A stretch of DNA of 64,000 nucleotides. Source: CAZDQL01 sp964507325. Lineage in GTDB: Bacteria > Planctomycetota > UBA1135 > GCA-002686595. The notes under the pieces are model-generated. The model ran no database searches and had not been told where the DNA came from. It saw nothing but the letters and a program-made list of their open reading frames with translations. Location: assembly GCA_964507325.1 (NCBI GenBank), contig CAZDQL010000030.1:1-64000 (forward strand), in the 5' to 3' direction. The translations under genes were made by a program, and so were the position numbers. Shown here piece by piece: positions 50,252-58,712 of the stretch (position 1 is the stretch's first letter; every line of letters begins with the position of its first letter).

Positions 50252-51198
50252 ACCTCGTCCTCGAACTGCAAGAGAAGTCCCGTCGACTGAACAAGCGCAT
50301 CGTCCTGCCCGAGAGCCAAGATCCCCGCGTGCAGCAAGCCGCCGCCACCCTGGCGGCCGAGGGGCTTTGTCGGCCGGTGCTGGTGGAGACGCCGGGCCTG
50401 GGAGACCCTCCCCAGGGGGTCGAGGTGGTGCGACCGGGGAACGACCCGCGCATCGAGCCGATGGCCCAAGCGCTGCTGGTCCGGCGCCAGGCGAAGGGGA
50501 TGACGATCGAGGAAGCGCGCGAGCGCATGCAGACCCCCCTGTGGGTGGGAGCGGGACTGGTGGCCTCGGGGGACTGCGACGCCGGTGTGGCCGGCTCCGA
50601 GTCCCCCACCGCCGAGGTCCTGCGGGCGGGTCTGCAGGTGATCGGGCTCTCCCAAGGGAACTCGACCGTCTCCTCCTGCTTCCTGATGATCCTGGAGGAG
50701 ACGGTCTACACCTACGCCGACGGCGCCGTCGTCCCCGATCCCACAGAGGAGCAACTCGTGGACATCGCCATCGCCTCCGCCGAGAGCCACCGCCGCTTGA
50801 CGGGGCAGGCTCCGCGGCTGGCCATGCTCTCCTTCTCGACCAAGGGCTCGGCGGACCACCCCCACGTGGACAAGGTGCGCAGCGCGACCGAGGAGCTCCT
50901 GCGGCGAGCGCCGGGACTCACCGCGGACGGTGAGCTGCAGGTGGACACCGCCATCGTCCCCTCCGTGGCGGAGCGCAAGGCGCCGCGCTCTCCCCTCGGC
51001 GGCCGCGCGAACGTCTTGATCTTCCCCGACCTCGACGCGGGGAACATCGGCTACAAGCTGACGCAACGCCTGGCGGGGGCGCAGGCCCTGGGCCCCCTGG
51101 TGCAGGGACTGTCGCAGCCTTTCATGGACCTCTCGCGGGGTTGCTCGGCCGATGACATCGTGAACGTGGCCTGCATCGCCTCCGTGCTCTCGCTGTGA
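50248..51198 (+). CDS. pta: Phosphate acetyltransferase-like enzyme
   Basis: Phosphate acyltransferase family, expected to interconvert acetyl-CoA and acetyl phosphate. The 316-residue protein is the short (class I) form without the N-terminal DRTGG domain. It has KRIVLPESQDPRVQQAAATL at the start, the block GLVASGDCDAGVAGSESPTA and the closing SCFLMILEETVYTYAD and RANVLIFPDLDAGNIGYKLT regions. A butyrate-type transferase (ptb) is possible; length and NVLIFPDLDAGN favour pta. No ackA is adjacent. Start ATG overlaps the upstream stop; the FKBP gene overlaps its stop. Confidence 0.9.
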   Translation: MNLVLELQEKSRRLNKRIVLPESQDPRVQQAAATLAAEGLCRPVLVETPGLGDPPQGVEVVRPGNDPRIEPMAQALLVRRQAKGMTIEEARERMQTPLWVGAGLVASGDCDAGVAGSESPTAEVLRAGLQVIGLSQGNSTVSSCFLMILEETVYTYADGAVVPDPTEEQLVDIAIASAESHRRLTGQAPRLAMLSFSTKGSADHPHVDKVRSATEELLRRAPGLTADGELQVDTAIVPSVAERKAPRSPLGGRANVLIFPDLDAGNIGYKLTQRLAGAQALGPLVQGLSQPFMDLSRGCSADDIVNVACIASVLSL

Positions 51199-51617
51199 AA
51201 CGACTAGCGCTCCTGCTCTTGGTCCTTCCGGGCTGTGCACTCTTCCGGGGCAAGCCCCTGGAGGTCGAGTACGTCGAGACGGTGACGGAGTCGGGAGTGC
51301 GCTGGAAGGACACCCTCACCGGCGTGGGCAAGTGCGCCGGCCCCAAGGACCGCGTGACGATCCACTACACGGCCGAGGTCCACGGCGGGGAGTCGATCGA
51401 CTCCACCTACGACCGTGGCCTGCCCGAGACCTTCTACCTCACCGCGGCCCCGGTCCTCGGTTGGGCGGACGGCATCCCCGGAATGCGGGTCGGGGGCCGA
51501 CGCTGGATCTTCGTCCCCCCCCACCGCGCCTTCGGCAACGATGGGATCGAGGGCCTGATTCCACCCCGCGCGTCACTCGAGTTCGAGGTGGAGCTCTTGA
51601 AGGTCGAGGCGCCGTGA
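51195..51617 (+). CDS. FKBP-type peptidyl-prolyl isomerase, lipoprotein
   Basis: Folding helper anchored in the envelope. The 140-residue protein has a lipobox (LLLVLPGC, C14), then a single FKBP domain: KDRVTIHYTAEVHGGESID, PVLGWADGIPGMRVGGRRW, IFVPPHRAFGNDGIEGLIPP and ASLEFEVELLKVEAP. The acceptor WADGIPGM block and the VPPHRAFGN loop retain the binding pocket residues, though Phe/Tyr positions differ from MIP proteins. GTG start overlaps the pta stop (GTGA). Its stop in turn overlaps the Smr gene. Confidence 0.92.
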   Translation: MKRLALLLLVLPGCALFRGKPLEVEYVETVTESGVRWKDTLTGVGKCAGPKDRVTIHYTAEVHGGESIDSTYDRGLPETFYLTAAPVLGWADGIPGMRVGGRRWIFVPPHRAFGNDGIEGLIPPRASLEFEVELLKVEAP

Positions 51618-51907
51618 AACGCGGAGGGGAGCCGGAGCCGGCGCGCGAGATCGACCTGCACGGCCTGGGGATCGAACGCGCGCGGGCTCGGCTGGAGGAG
51701 GAGCTGACCTTCTGTCGCGCGCGGCGCCTGAGCCCACTCCTGGTGATCACCGGCCGCGGTTGGAACAGCCCGGGGCAGAAGCCGGTGCTCGGCCCGGTCC
51801 TGAGCGCGTGGCTCAAGGGTCCCGCGGGGCGCGCCCTGGGCGTGGCCGAGTGCCGTTCCACCAGCGCGGGCGGAGCCCTCCTGGTTTCGCTTCGGTCACG
51901 CCCTTGA
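51614..51907 (+). CDS. Small MutS-related (Smr) domain protein
   Basis: A 97-residue stand-alone Smr domain, a family of nicking or RNA-cleaving endonuclease-like proteins. It has the EIDLHGLGIERARARLEEEL start and the ITGRGWNSPGQKPVLGPVL core, corresponding to the LDLHG and HGxG motifs (here GRG). No MutS domains are present. GTG start overlaps the FKBP stop by 4 bases, so it is the last gene of the coupled atuA-to-smr run. Its target is unknown. Confidence 0.88.
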   Translation: MKRGGEPEPAREIDLHGLGIERARARLEEELTFCRARRLSPLLVITGRGWNSPGQKPVLGPVLSAWLKGPAGRALGVAECRSTSAGGALLVSLRSRP

Positions 51908-51976
51908 CGTGGGATCTCGGGCGCTCAGGATGGCCTGCCGTCGACGAACCCGATCAGCCCCCGACAGGACCCAACC

Positions 51977-52609
51977 GTGACGCGAGCCCCGATCCCGTCC
52001 CTCTTCCTCCTCTGTCCAATGCTGCTGTTCGCGAGCTGCATGGGCCGTCCCTACCCGGAGCGCGCCTACCACGAGGCCCTCGAGCTGCTCGACTCCCACC
52101 AGGGGACCGGCGGGCTGCGGCACGACGTGCTCGAGAACCTCGAGGGGCGTTGGGAGACCGCCGCGGGCTGGTACACCGAGGGGCGGCTGGAGAGCGCGGA
52201 GGAGCACCTCTACACCGCCGCCACCCTGGTCACCTCCGATCACGTCGAGCACCTGATCCTCGCCCGCCGCATCGGCGTGCGGGCCACGGAGCTGGGTGAG
52301 GAGCGCGGCTACATCGTGTGCGCGATGGCCACCGACAAGCTGCTCGTCGAGCAGGGGGAGCCCCAGCGCTACGGCACCCAGATCGTGTACGAACCGGTGA
52401 TCGGGAAGTGGCGCCTGTACGCGGTCGATCCCCTGACCACCGACGAGGAGCGGGCGGCGATGGGCGTGCCCCCCCTGTCGGAGTTGCTGGCGAACGTGGA
52501 GAGGCAGAACCAGAGCCCGATCACCGAGAAGCTCCACCAGCGGGTGAAGCTCCCGGAGCTCCCCGCCGAGCTGGAGGGCGGCGAGCGCGCGCCCGATCCC
52601 GCGCACTGA
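51977..52609 (+). CDS. Lipoprotein related to DUF6624-type proteins
   Basis: A 210-residue lipoprotein with a lipobox (LLFASC). The middle is helical, and the last third reads AMATDKLLVEQGEPQRYGTQ and YAVDPLTTDEERAAMGVPPL, a pattern I associate with DUF6624 proteins (YGTQ plus DxxxVDxxRAxxGLxPL). Function is unknown. It precedes the degenerate M14 gene by 9 bases on the same strand and may be co-expressed with the M14 pair. Confidence 0.65.
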   Translation: MTRAPIPSLFLLCPMLLFASCMGRPYPERAYHEALELLDSHQGTGGLRHDVLENLEGRWETAAGWYTEGRLESAEEHLYTAATLVTSDHVEHLILARRIGVRATELGEERGYIVCAMATDKLLVEQGEPQRYGTQIVYEPVIGKWRLYAVDPLTTDEERAAMGVPPLSELLANVERQNQSPITEKLHQRVKLPELPAELEGGERAPDPAH

Positions 52610-52618
52610 GGTCCCACC

Positions 52619-54328
52619 ATGCCGATCCCCTCCCTCGCGCTCGCAGGAATCCTCCTGGCGGCCACTCCTGCACTCCAGGACGGCCCGGAGGAGCCCGACA
52701 GCGCCCGCGCACCGCTGCTCTCCCACGCCAAGCTGCGCCGGGCCCTGGCGCGCCTGGTGGCCGAACACCCCACCCTGGCCACCCTGTTGGGGGTGGGCCT
52801 GTCGCGGGCTGGTGACGACGAGCCGCTGCGCATCGAGGCGGTGCGGCTGGCCGCCGGCGAGCTGGGTGGAGGGCGACCCGCGATCCTGATCGTCGCCAAC
52901 GTCGAAGGCCCTACCGTCTACACCAGCGGGATCGCCCTGGACGTCGCGCGGCGCCTCGCATCCGGCTACGAGAGCGACGAGAGGGTGCGAGCCCTGCTCG
53001 ACTCGACGACCGTCTACGTCGTCTCGCGCGTCAACCCCGCTGCCGCGGAGGCGCGCTTCGCGGCCACCGTGTCGGAGCGGCGCGCGACGGGGGAGGACGC
53101 CGATACGGACCGCGACGCACGTCTGGGCGAAGATCCGCCGCAGGACGTCAACGGCGACGGATACGTCTCGGTCATGCGCGTACCCGATCCCGAGGGGTGC
53201 TGGGTCGAGGAGCCGGCCGATCCGAGGATCCTGGTGGAGGCCCGTCGCGAGCGGGGCGAGCGCGGGCGCTGGCGGCTCGAGCCGGAGGGTCTCGACAGTG
53301 ACGGGGATGGCGAGGTGGCGGAGGACGCACCGTTCGACGCCGAGGTCGATCGCAACTTTCCCGCCGGCTTCGAGGAGCACTCGCCGCGCTCGGGCCCCTT
53401 CGCCACCTGCGAGCCGGAGGCCAGGGCCCTGTGCGAATTCGTCCTGGGGCACCCCGACGTCCAGTTGGTGCTCGTCTACGGCGAGAGAGGCGGCCTCGCC
53501 GACGTGGGCGAGGGGATCCCCGACGACGCGAGCGACGAGAACAGGATCCCACCCGCCGGCCTGCGCCACTCCGACGCCCTGCTCGTCGCGGAGCTCGCGC
53601 GCCGCTACGGCGAGGTGGTCGGTGACGGCGGCGAGAGCCAGCCGGAAGAGGACGCGGGGACCTTCGCGCGCTGGTGCTACGAGCACCGCGGCCTGCTCAC
53701 CTTGGCGATCCAGCCCTGGACCATCCCCCTCGACGACGACGCCGACCCAGGAGAGGGTGAGGCGGGCGACGAGGAGCAGGAGCGCGTCTCCACGGACGCC
53801 CGGCGCCTGGCCTGGCTGGAGCAGCAGGGCGTCGACGCTCACCTCGGCTGGACCCCCTTCGAGCACCCCACCCTGGGTCCGGTGGAGATCGGCGGCTTCC
53901 GCCCCTACGCCCTCCTCGAGCCACCCCCCGCGGAGCGCGCACGGATCGCGGATCGCCAGCTCGAGTTCCTGCTCGGCCTGGGAGAGCTCCTGGCCCGCGT
54001 GGATCTGGAGGAGGTGGCTTGGCGGGATCTCGGTGGCGGGCTGGCGGAGGTCAGCGCCACGGTGGTCAACCGCGGCCACCTGCCCCTGACCTCCACCTGG
54101 GGCCAGCGGACGCGCACCGTGCGGCCGGCCAAGGTCAGCCTGCGCCTGGGCTCGACCGTCGAGCTCGTGGCGGGGGAGGCCGTGCAACTGGTCGAGGAGC
54201 TCCCCGGCCTCGGCGGGCGCCAAGAGCTGCGCTGGCTGGTGAGGAACCCCACCGCCGGGGGAGTCGGCGTACTGGTCGAGACCGATCACGCGGGCACCGT
54301 CCGCGCCGTCGCGGGAGAGAGCCGATGA
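52619..54328 (+). CDS. M14-like carboxypeptidase relative lacking the zinc site
   Basis: A 569-residue exported protein, paralogous to the next gene over most of its length, but with the catalytic set of M14 carboxypeptidases replaced. Where the active paralogue has IDGNVHGNE the sequence is VANVEGPT, so the ligands His and Glu become E96 and T99. The third ligand region SFHNAGG becomes VYGERGG, and the catalytic glutamate region FTNELW becomes AIQPWT. The calcium-binding-like repeats survive (DVNGDGYVS, DSDGDGEVAED). It is probably a pseudoenzyme that binds peptides or its partner. It overlaps the next gene by 4 bases (ATGA). Confidence 0.8.
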   Translation: MPIPSLALAGILLAATPALQDGPEEPDSARAPLLSHAKLRRALARLVAEHPTLATLLGVGLSRAGDDEPLRIEAVRLAAGELGGGRPAILIVANVEGPTVYTSGIALDVARRLASGYESDERVRALLDSTTVYVVSRVNPAAAEARFAATVSERRATGEDADTDRDARLGEDPPQDVNGDGYVSVMRVPDPEGCWVEEPADPRILVEARRERGERGRWRLEPEGLDSDGDGEVAEDAPFDAEVDRNFPAGFEEHSPRSGPFATCEPEARALCEFVLGHPDVQLVLVYGERGGLADVGEGIPDDASDENRIPPAGLRHSDALLVAELARRYGEVVGDGGESQPEEDAGTFARWCYEHRGLLTLAIQPWTIPLDDDADPGEGEAGDEEQERVSTDARRLAWLEQQGVDAHLGWTPFEHPTLGPVEIGGFRPYALLEPPPAERARIADRQLEFLLGLGELLARVDLEEVAWRDLGGGLAEVSATVVNRGHLPLTSTWGQRTRTVRPAKVSLRLGSTVELVAGEAVQLVEELPGLGGRQELRWLVRNPTAGGVGVLVETDHAGTVRAVAGESR

Positions 54329-56061
54329 TTGCCATCCTCCTGACTTGCCTGACGCTGTCCCAGGACGAGGTCCAGACCGGGTTTCCGGGTCTGCCGGTCG
54401 GGCACGAGCCACGCGTCGAGATCCACTGGAACCGCTTCTACGACCTGGAGGAGCTCTACGCCCAGTTCGACCGCTTGCAGCAGGCCTGGCCCGAGCACCT
54501 GAGCAGCCAGCGGTTGGGGTACTCGACGGAGAACCGGGAGCTGCGGCTCTACGTCCTGAACGACCCCGCCACCGGTCCCCCGGAGAAGAAGCCGGCGATG
54601 TGGATCGACGGCAACGTGCACGGGAACGAGGTGCAGGGGGGCGAGGCCGTGCTGTACACCGCCTGGTACCTGCTCGAGAACAAGGGCCACAACGCGCGCG
54701 TCGACGAGCTCTTGGAGCGCGTCGTCTTCTACCTCGTGCCGTCGGTCAACCCCGACGGGCGGGCGCACTGGTTCGCCGACGTCCACAGCTCCAGCTCCGC
54801 GCGCAGCGGCTACATGCCCGTCGACGACGACCGCGACGGCGTGGCGGACGAGGACCCCCCCAACGACCTCGACGGGGACGGGCACCGCACGCAGATGCGC
54901 AAGTACCTCCCGGGCGAGGGAACCCACCGCCTCGATCCCGACGATCCGCGCGTGATGGTGAGGGTGCCCGAGAACGATCGGGGCATCCGCGGTGACTGGG
55001 TGCTGCTCGGCCGCGAGGGGATCGACGACGACGGGGACGGCCGCATCGACGAGGACGGCCCGGGTCGCTACGACATGAATCGCGCCTGGCCTTCCCTCTG
55101 GCAGCCGTGGCACGTCCAGCGCGGCGGAGGCCCCTATCCCCTCTACTGGCCGGAGACGAGGGCCGTGGCCGGCTTCCTCCTCTCCCACCCCAACGTGGCC
55201 GCGGTGCAGTCCTTCCACAACGCGGGGGGCATGATCCTGCGGGGGCCCGGAACAGAGTCCTTCGGCGGCTACCCCGCTGGGGACCTGCGCGTCTTCGACC
55301 AGCTCGGCGAGGAGGGGGAGCGCATGCTGCCCTTCTACCGCTACCTGGTGCTGTGGAAGGACCTCTACACGGTCTTCGGCGGCTTCGCCACCTGGGCCTA
55401 CGAGGGCCTGGGCGTCATCTCCTTCACCAACGAGCTGTGGACCGGCAAGCGCCGCTTCGGCGACGAGGAGCGGGTGGACGCCGCCGGCCGGCAGTGGTTC
55501 GACGATCACCTGCTCTCGGGAGCGGGGTTCGTGGAGTGGAAGCCCTATGAGCACCCCCTCTACGGCGCGATCGAGATCGGGGGCTTCCGCAAGGACGTGG
55601 GGCGCATCCCGCCCAGCTTCCTGATCGAGGAGATGCTGCACCGCAACGCCATGTTCTGCCTGGCCCACGCCGAGGCCTGCCCCCAGGTCCTGATCGAGGA
55701 CCCGGTGGTCACCGACCTGGGCAGCGGCGTGCACGCCATCGACGTGGTCTTCCGCAACCTGCGCGCGATCCCCACCCGCACCGAGCGGGCGAGCCAGCAG
55801 GCGATCGGACTGCCCGATCGCTACATGCTCGACCCGCGGCGCGGACTGAAGCTCCTGGCGGGTGGGTTCCGCCAGGATCGCTACCGCCCCGAGCAGGTCG
55901 AGCTGGCCGAGGAGGAGCCCGGTCGGCTCCTGCGCGAGGAGGGACTCGTCAAGGGTGACGAGGTCCGGGTGCGCTGGTTCGTGCGCGGGACCGGACGGGC
56001 GGTGATCCTGTGGCAGGGCGAGAAGGCCCGCGACGTCCACGCCGTGGTGGACATCGAGTAG
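54325..56061 (+). CDS. M14-family zinc carboxypeptidase (intact active site)
   Basis: A 578-residue exported metallocarboxypeptidase. H99 and E102 (NVHGNEVQGGEA) and H298 (QSFHNAGGM) are the zinc ligands; E370 (SFTNELWTG) is the catalytic glutamate. Two DxDxDG calcium-binding-like loops interrupt the catalytic domain (DDDRDGVADEDPPNDLDGDG and DDDGDGRIDEDGPG). Start ATG 54325 gives a short hydrophobic N-terminus (IAILLTCLTLS) acting as signal sequence. Activity with the degenerate partner gene, translated from the same message, suggests a heterodimer. Confidence 0.88.
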   Translation: MIAILLTCLTLSQDEVQTGFPGLPVGHEPRVEIHWNRFYDLEELYAQFDRLQQAWPEHLSSQRLGYSTENRELRLYVLNDPATGPPEKKPAMWIDGNVHGNEVQGGEAVLYTAWYLLENKGHNARVDELLERVVFYLVPSVNPDGRAHWFADVHSSSSARSGYMPVDDDRDGVADEDPPNDLDGDGHRTQMRKYLPGEGTHRLDPDDPRVMVRVPENDRGIRGDWVLLGREGIDDDGDGRIDEDGPGRYDMNRAWPSLWQPWHVQRGGGPYPLYWPETRAVAGFLLSHPNVAAVQSFHNAGGMILRGPGTESFGGYPAGDLRVFDQLGEEGERMLPFYRYLVLWKDLYTVFGGFATWAYEGLGVISFTNELWTGKRRFGDEERVDAAGRQWFDDHLLSGAGFVEWKPYEHPLYGAIEIGGFRKDVGRIPPSFLIEEMLHRNAMFCLAHAEACPQVLIEDPVVTDLGSGVHAIDVVFRNLRAIPTRTERASQQAIGLPDRYMLDPRRGLKLLAGGFRQDRYRPEQVELAEEEPGRLLREEGLVKGDEVRVRWFVRGTGRAVILWQGEKARDVHAVVDIE

Positions 56062-56071
56062 CGCCGAGTCC

Positions 56072-57076
56072 TCAGAACCCCCAGTCGACCCCGAAGAACA
56101 CCCCGAAGTCGGGCCCCGTCGCCGCCACCACGTCCTCCTTGATGGCCAGGCTGCAGCGCGCTCCGGAGGGGGTGTCCCAGGCCACTCCCACGGCGATGTC
56201 GAAGATCTCGCGGCTGAACTCCTCCAGGTCGTAGTCGCGGGTCATCGGGGAGGTCCAGAAGGTCTGGGCCAGGAGGGACGCCGCGTCGGACCAGCGGTAC
56301 TCCAGACCCGCTTGGAAGGAGATGATCTCGCGCGCATCGACCCCAGCCGCGGTCCAGGGATCCGGCTCTCCGGGCAGCAGGAGATCGAGCGCGCCGGTCA
56401 GGGTCCAACGACCCAGGCTGCGTTCGGCCAGGACGCCCAGCCCGAAGTCGAGCTCTCCGTTGCCGACCCCGCGCCGTTCGGAGCCGAGGGGCAGCTCGAC
56501 CCCGGCGCGCACGGCGACCGCCGGCCCCTGCGGATCCTCCGCGCGCAGGCGGTGGGTCACGACGACGGGGACGTCCCCGAGGAGCACGCGGTCCTCCTCC
56601 AGCTCGTAGATCAGCTGGCCGTTGCGGCGCAGGCGCATGTCGTACTGGTCCTCCGCGACCTGGTCCCGCCCCGCCTGGGGAAACCCGAGGACGGAGTGGA
56701 AGTCGCTGATGAACCCGTCGAGGAAACCTCCGCTGGCGTAGATCCCGGCCAGCTCCACCTCGACGTCGGTCGCCTCACCCAGCCCGTAGCGCACGCGCCC
56801 GGAGAGACGCGTCGTCTCCCCGTCGAAGGCCACGGTCTGCCGCGGCGCCTTGTCGATCTCGTGGATCGAGCTGTGGGACAGCTCGAAAGCGGCGCCCCAA
56901 GTGCCCTCCGGCTGCGTCACCGGCCGGCGCGGGCGGTGGTGCAGGAAGGTCAGAGCGACCGGGTGCTGGTTGCGGGTCGCCAGGGGGCCGCGCACGACCG
57001 GAGCGGGCGCGGGGTCGTGCGCGACGCAAGCGAAGAGCGGCACTGCGAGGAGCAGAACGGGCAAGCGATCGATCAT
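56072..57076 (-). CDS. Outer-membrane beta-barrel lipoprotein (DUF3187-like)
   Basis: A 334-residue exported protein with a lipobox-like N-terminus (LLLAVPLFAC) and alternating hydrophobic/aromatic strands (GRVRYGLGEATDVEVELAG, AVAVRAGVELPLGSERRGVG) ending in a C-terminal aromatic (VFFGVDWGF), as in beta-barrels. The pattern resembles DUF3187 proteins. Function unknown. It converges with the M14 gene and lies downstream of the thioredoxin-like selenoprotein gene on the same strand, 113 bases away. Confidence 0.72.
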   Translation of the reverse strand: MIDRLPVLLLAVPLFACVAHDPAPAPVVRGPLATRNQHPVALTFLHHRPRRPVTQPEGTWGAAFELSHSSIHEIDKAPRQTVAFDGETTRLSGRVRYGLGEATDVEVELAGIYASGGFLDGFISDFHSVLGFPQAGRDQVAEDQYDMRLRRNGQLIYELEEDRVLLGDVPVVVTHRLRAEDPQGPAVAVRAGVELPLGSERRGVGNGELDFGLGVLAERSLGRWTLTGALDLLLPGEPDPWTAAGVDAREIISFQAGLEYRWSDAASLLAQTFWTSPMTRDYDLEEFSREIFDIAVGVAWDTPSGARCSLAIKEDVVAATGPDFGVFFGVDWGF

Positions 57077-57189
57077 GCGGGGGAGGGGGAGGGCGCCAGC
57101 CCGGGGGACGGATCCTACTCGGCGGAGGGTCCCGTGTAACCGTGGGAAACGGGCTTGGAACCAGCGGGCGGGGCGCAGCGGGCGCTCGC

Positions 57190-58680
57190 TCAGCGTCCTC
57201 CCTCGTCCGGGGCCCGGGGGGCGGAAGCACCGAGAGGGATCTCGAAGTCCTGGGCCAGGTGCAGGCAGCGCCCGCTCTCTCCCTCGCAGACGAAGTAGGT
57301 GGCCACCCCGCGCACCCGAGCCAGGCCGGCCCGCGCAGGCTCCTCCCCCGGGGCGGGACGCACCTCGAAGTCGAGGCGTCGGACCTCGCTCGACTCGGGC
57401 TCGTCGCGGAGGACCAGGAGGTGGAGACGGCGGTCGATCCGATGGCCCGCGGGGGCGCTGAGGAACACCTCGGTCGGTCCGACCTCGTTGGACCAGTGGA
57501 CGTCGCGATCGCGGTCGGGGCAGAGACTCACGTGCACGCGGTAGATCCCCGAGGGTGGCTCGGTCCCGGCGCGGGGGGAGCCGGTGTGGGGCGCGACCGC
57601 CACTTCGATCCTCACCAACCCCTCCCCATCGCGCGGCAGGCGTCCCTGCGGGTCGGGGTGGGGCCCGTCGGCTGCGGGCGGAAGGTCCCCGCGCGCGCCG
57701 CCCGCGACCTCCGAGCCGGTCAAGGGGACCCGCAGCGCGAGGGGCTCCTCGCCCCGTCCAGCGATCTCCCGCTGCGCTTCCTCCACCCAATCGTAGAAGG
57801 CGTAGGGCTTGTCGAGGCGCGGCCCCCACTGCTGGATGCGCCGCCGCCAGATGTAGCGGCCCGGTTCCGAGCGCAGCGCCGCCACCCAGTGATCGATCGC
57901 CGACTGGAAGTCCCCCGTCAGACTCCGCGGCGAGTCGTGGCGCAGGCGGTAGGCCACCCCCAGCCGGAAGCGATCGTCGGCGTTCCCCGCCTCGGAGAAG
58001 GCGTGGGTCTCGAGCCGAGCGATCGCCTCGGCCCACTCCGCGACGGAGAGGGGCTCCTCGGCCGCCGTGGCGCGCCACAGCAGCCGGGCCAGGGCCGTCT
58101 CGGGATCGAGGATCTCGCCCTCAGCGGCCCGCCGGCGACGCACTTGCGGATAGGGATCGGCGGGGGCCTTGGGGTGCGCGGCGAACTCCACCTCCAGGAA
58201 GCCGCGCACCAGCTCCTCCTCCACGCTCCCCGGACGCCTAAGCGCGCGGCGGATCACACCGTGGGCGTCGACCGCCCAGATGCTGGGCACCACCGAACTG
58301 CGCGTCAGGTTGAAGGGATCCCAGAGGATGGGCCAGTCGTAGCCTTGCCACTGAGCGTAGAGGAGAGCGCGATCGAGGTGCTGCTCCTGGGTGATGCCGA
58401 CCACCCGCAGGCGGCCGGAGGCCCGCAGCTCTTCGGTGACCGCGTGCCAGACCGGCACGCTCCGGCGGCAGCCCGCTCACCAGGAGGCAAACTCGATCAG
58501 GAGGGTCGGCGTCCCGACCAACTCGCTGAGGAGCAGACTGGAGCGGCCGTCGACGGTGGGCAGCTCGATCGCGGGCAGGGGCTCGCCCACTCGCAGGAGC
58601 CCGCCCTCCTGGGCGGTCGCGGGGGGGGCGGCGAGGAGGGTCAGCGCGAGGAGGATCCGGGGGCACATGCGGCGGAGCAT
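57190..58680 (-). CDS. TlpA/thioredoxin-like selenoprotein with UAGC motif (UGA read as Sec)
   Basis: A 496-codon exported protein split by UGA at 58477-58479. Signal peptide (RILLALTLLAAPPATAQ), then VGEPLPAIELPTVDGRSSLL as in TlpA/AhpC-type domains, then LIEFASW-U68-AGC71-RRSVPVWHAVTEELR. The Sec sits exactly at the first cysteine of the CxxC of thioredoxin folds (cf. FASWCGPC). The cis-Pro region SSVVPSIWAVDAHGV follows. The second half (to 496) is unusual: a helical stretch, then a beta-rich end with C465 and C472 (FVCEGESGRCLHLAQDFEIP), like the DsbD-alpha end. A SECIS-like hairpin starts 16 nt after the UGA. Periplasmic disulfide reductase/isomerase is inferred. pilT is 32 bases upstream. 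Confidence 0.9.
58442..58460 (-). promoter_or_regulatory. Bacterial SECIS element of the thioredoxin-like selenoprotein
   Basis: In the mRNA, GCGUGCC and GGCACGC form a perfect 7-bp stem around the pentaloop GGUCU (plus coordinates 58442-58448, 58449-58453 and 58454-58460). The loop begins 23 nt after the UGA. Loop sequence, loop size and stem length equal those of the SelW-like gene's element at 36504-36522, while the stem bases differ. Unstructured codons would not give this by chance twice at the same distance. Confidence 0.9.
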
Positions 58681-58712
58681 ACTCGCCCCCGGGGCCGGGA
58701 GGAGGTCCCCTC

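Noticed and set aside
52619..54328. The degenerate M14 copy as a decaying pseudogene
   Set aside because: It has full length, no stops or frameshifts, a signal peptide and tight overlap with the active copy, so it is probably maintained.
58477..58479. Reading the UGA as a nonsense mutation that makes a pseudogene
   Set aside because: The frame is open for hundreds of codons on both sides, the UGA falls exactly on a redox cysteine position, and a SECIS hairpin identical in design to the one in the SelW-like gene follows.
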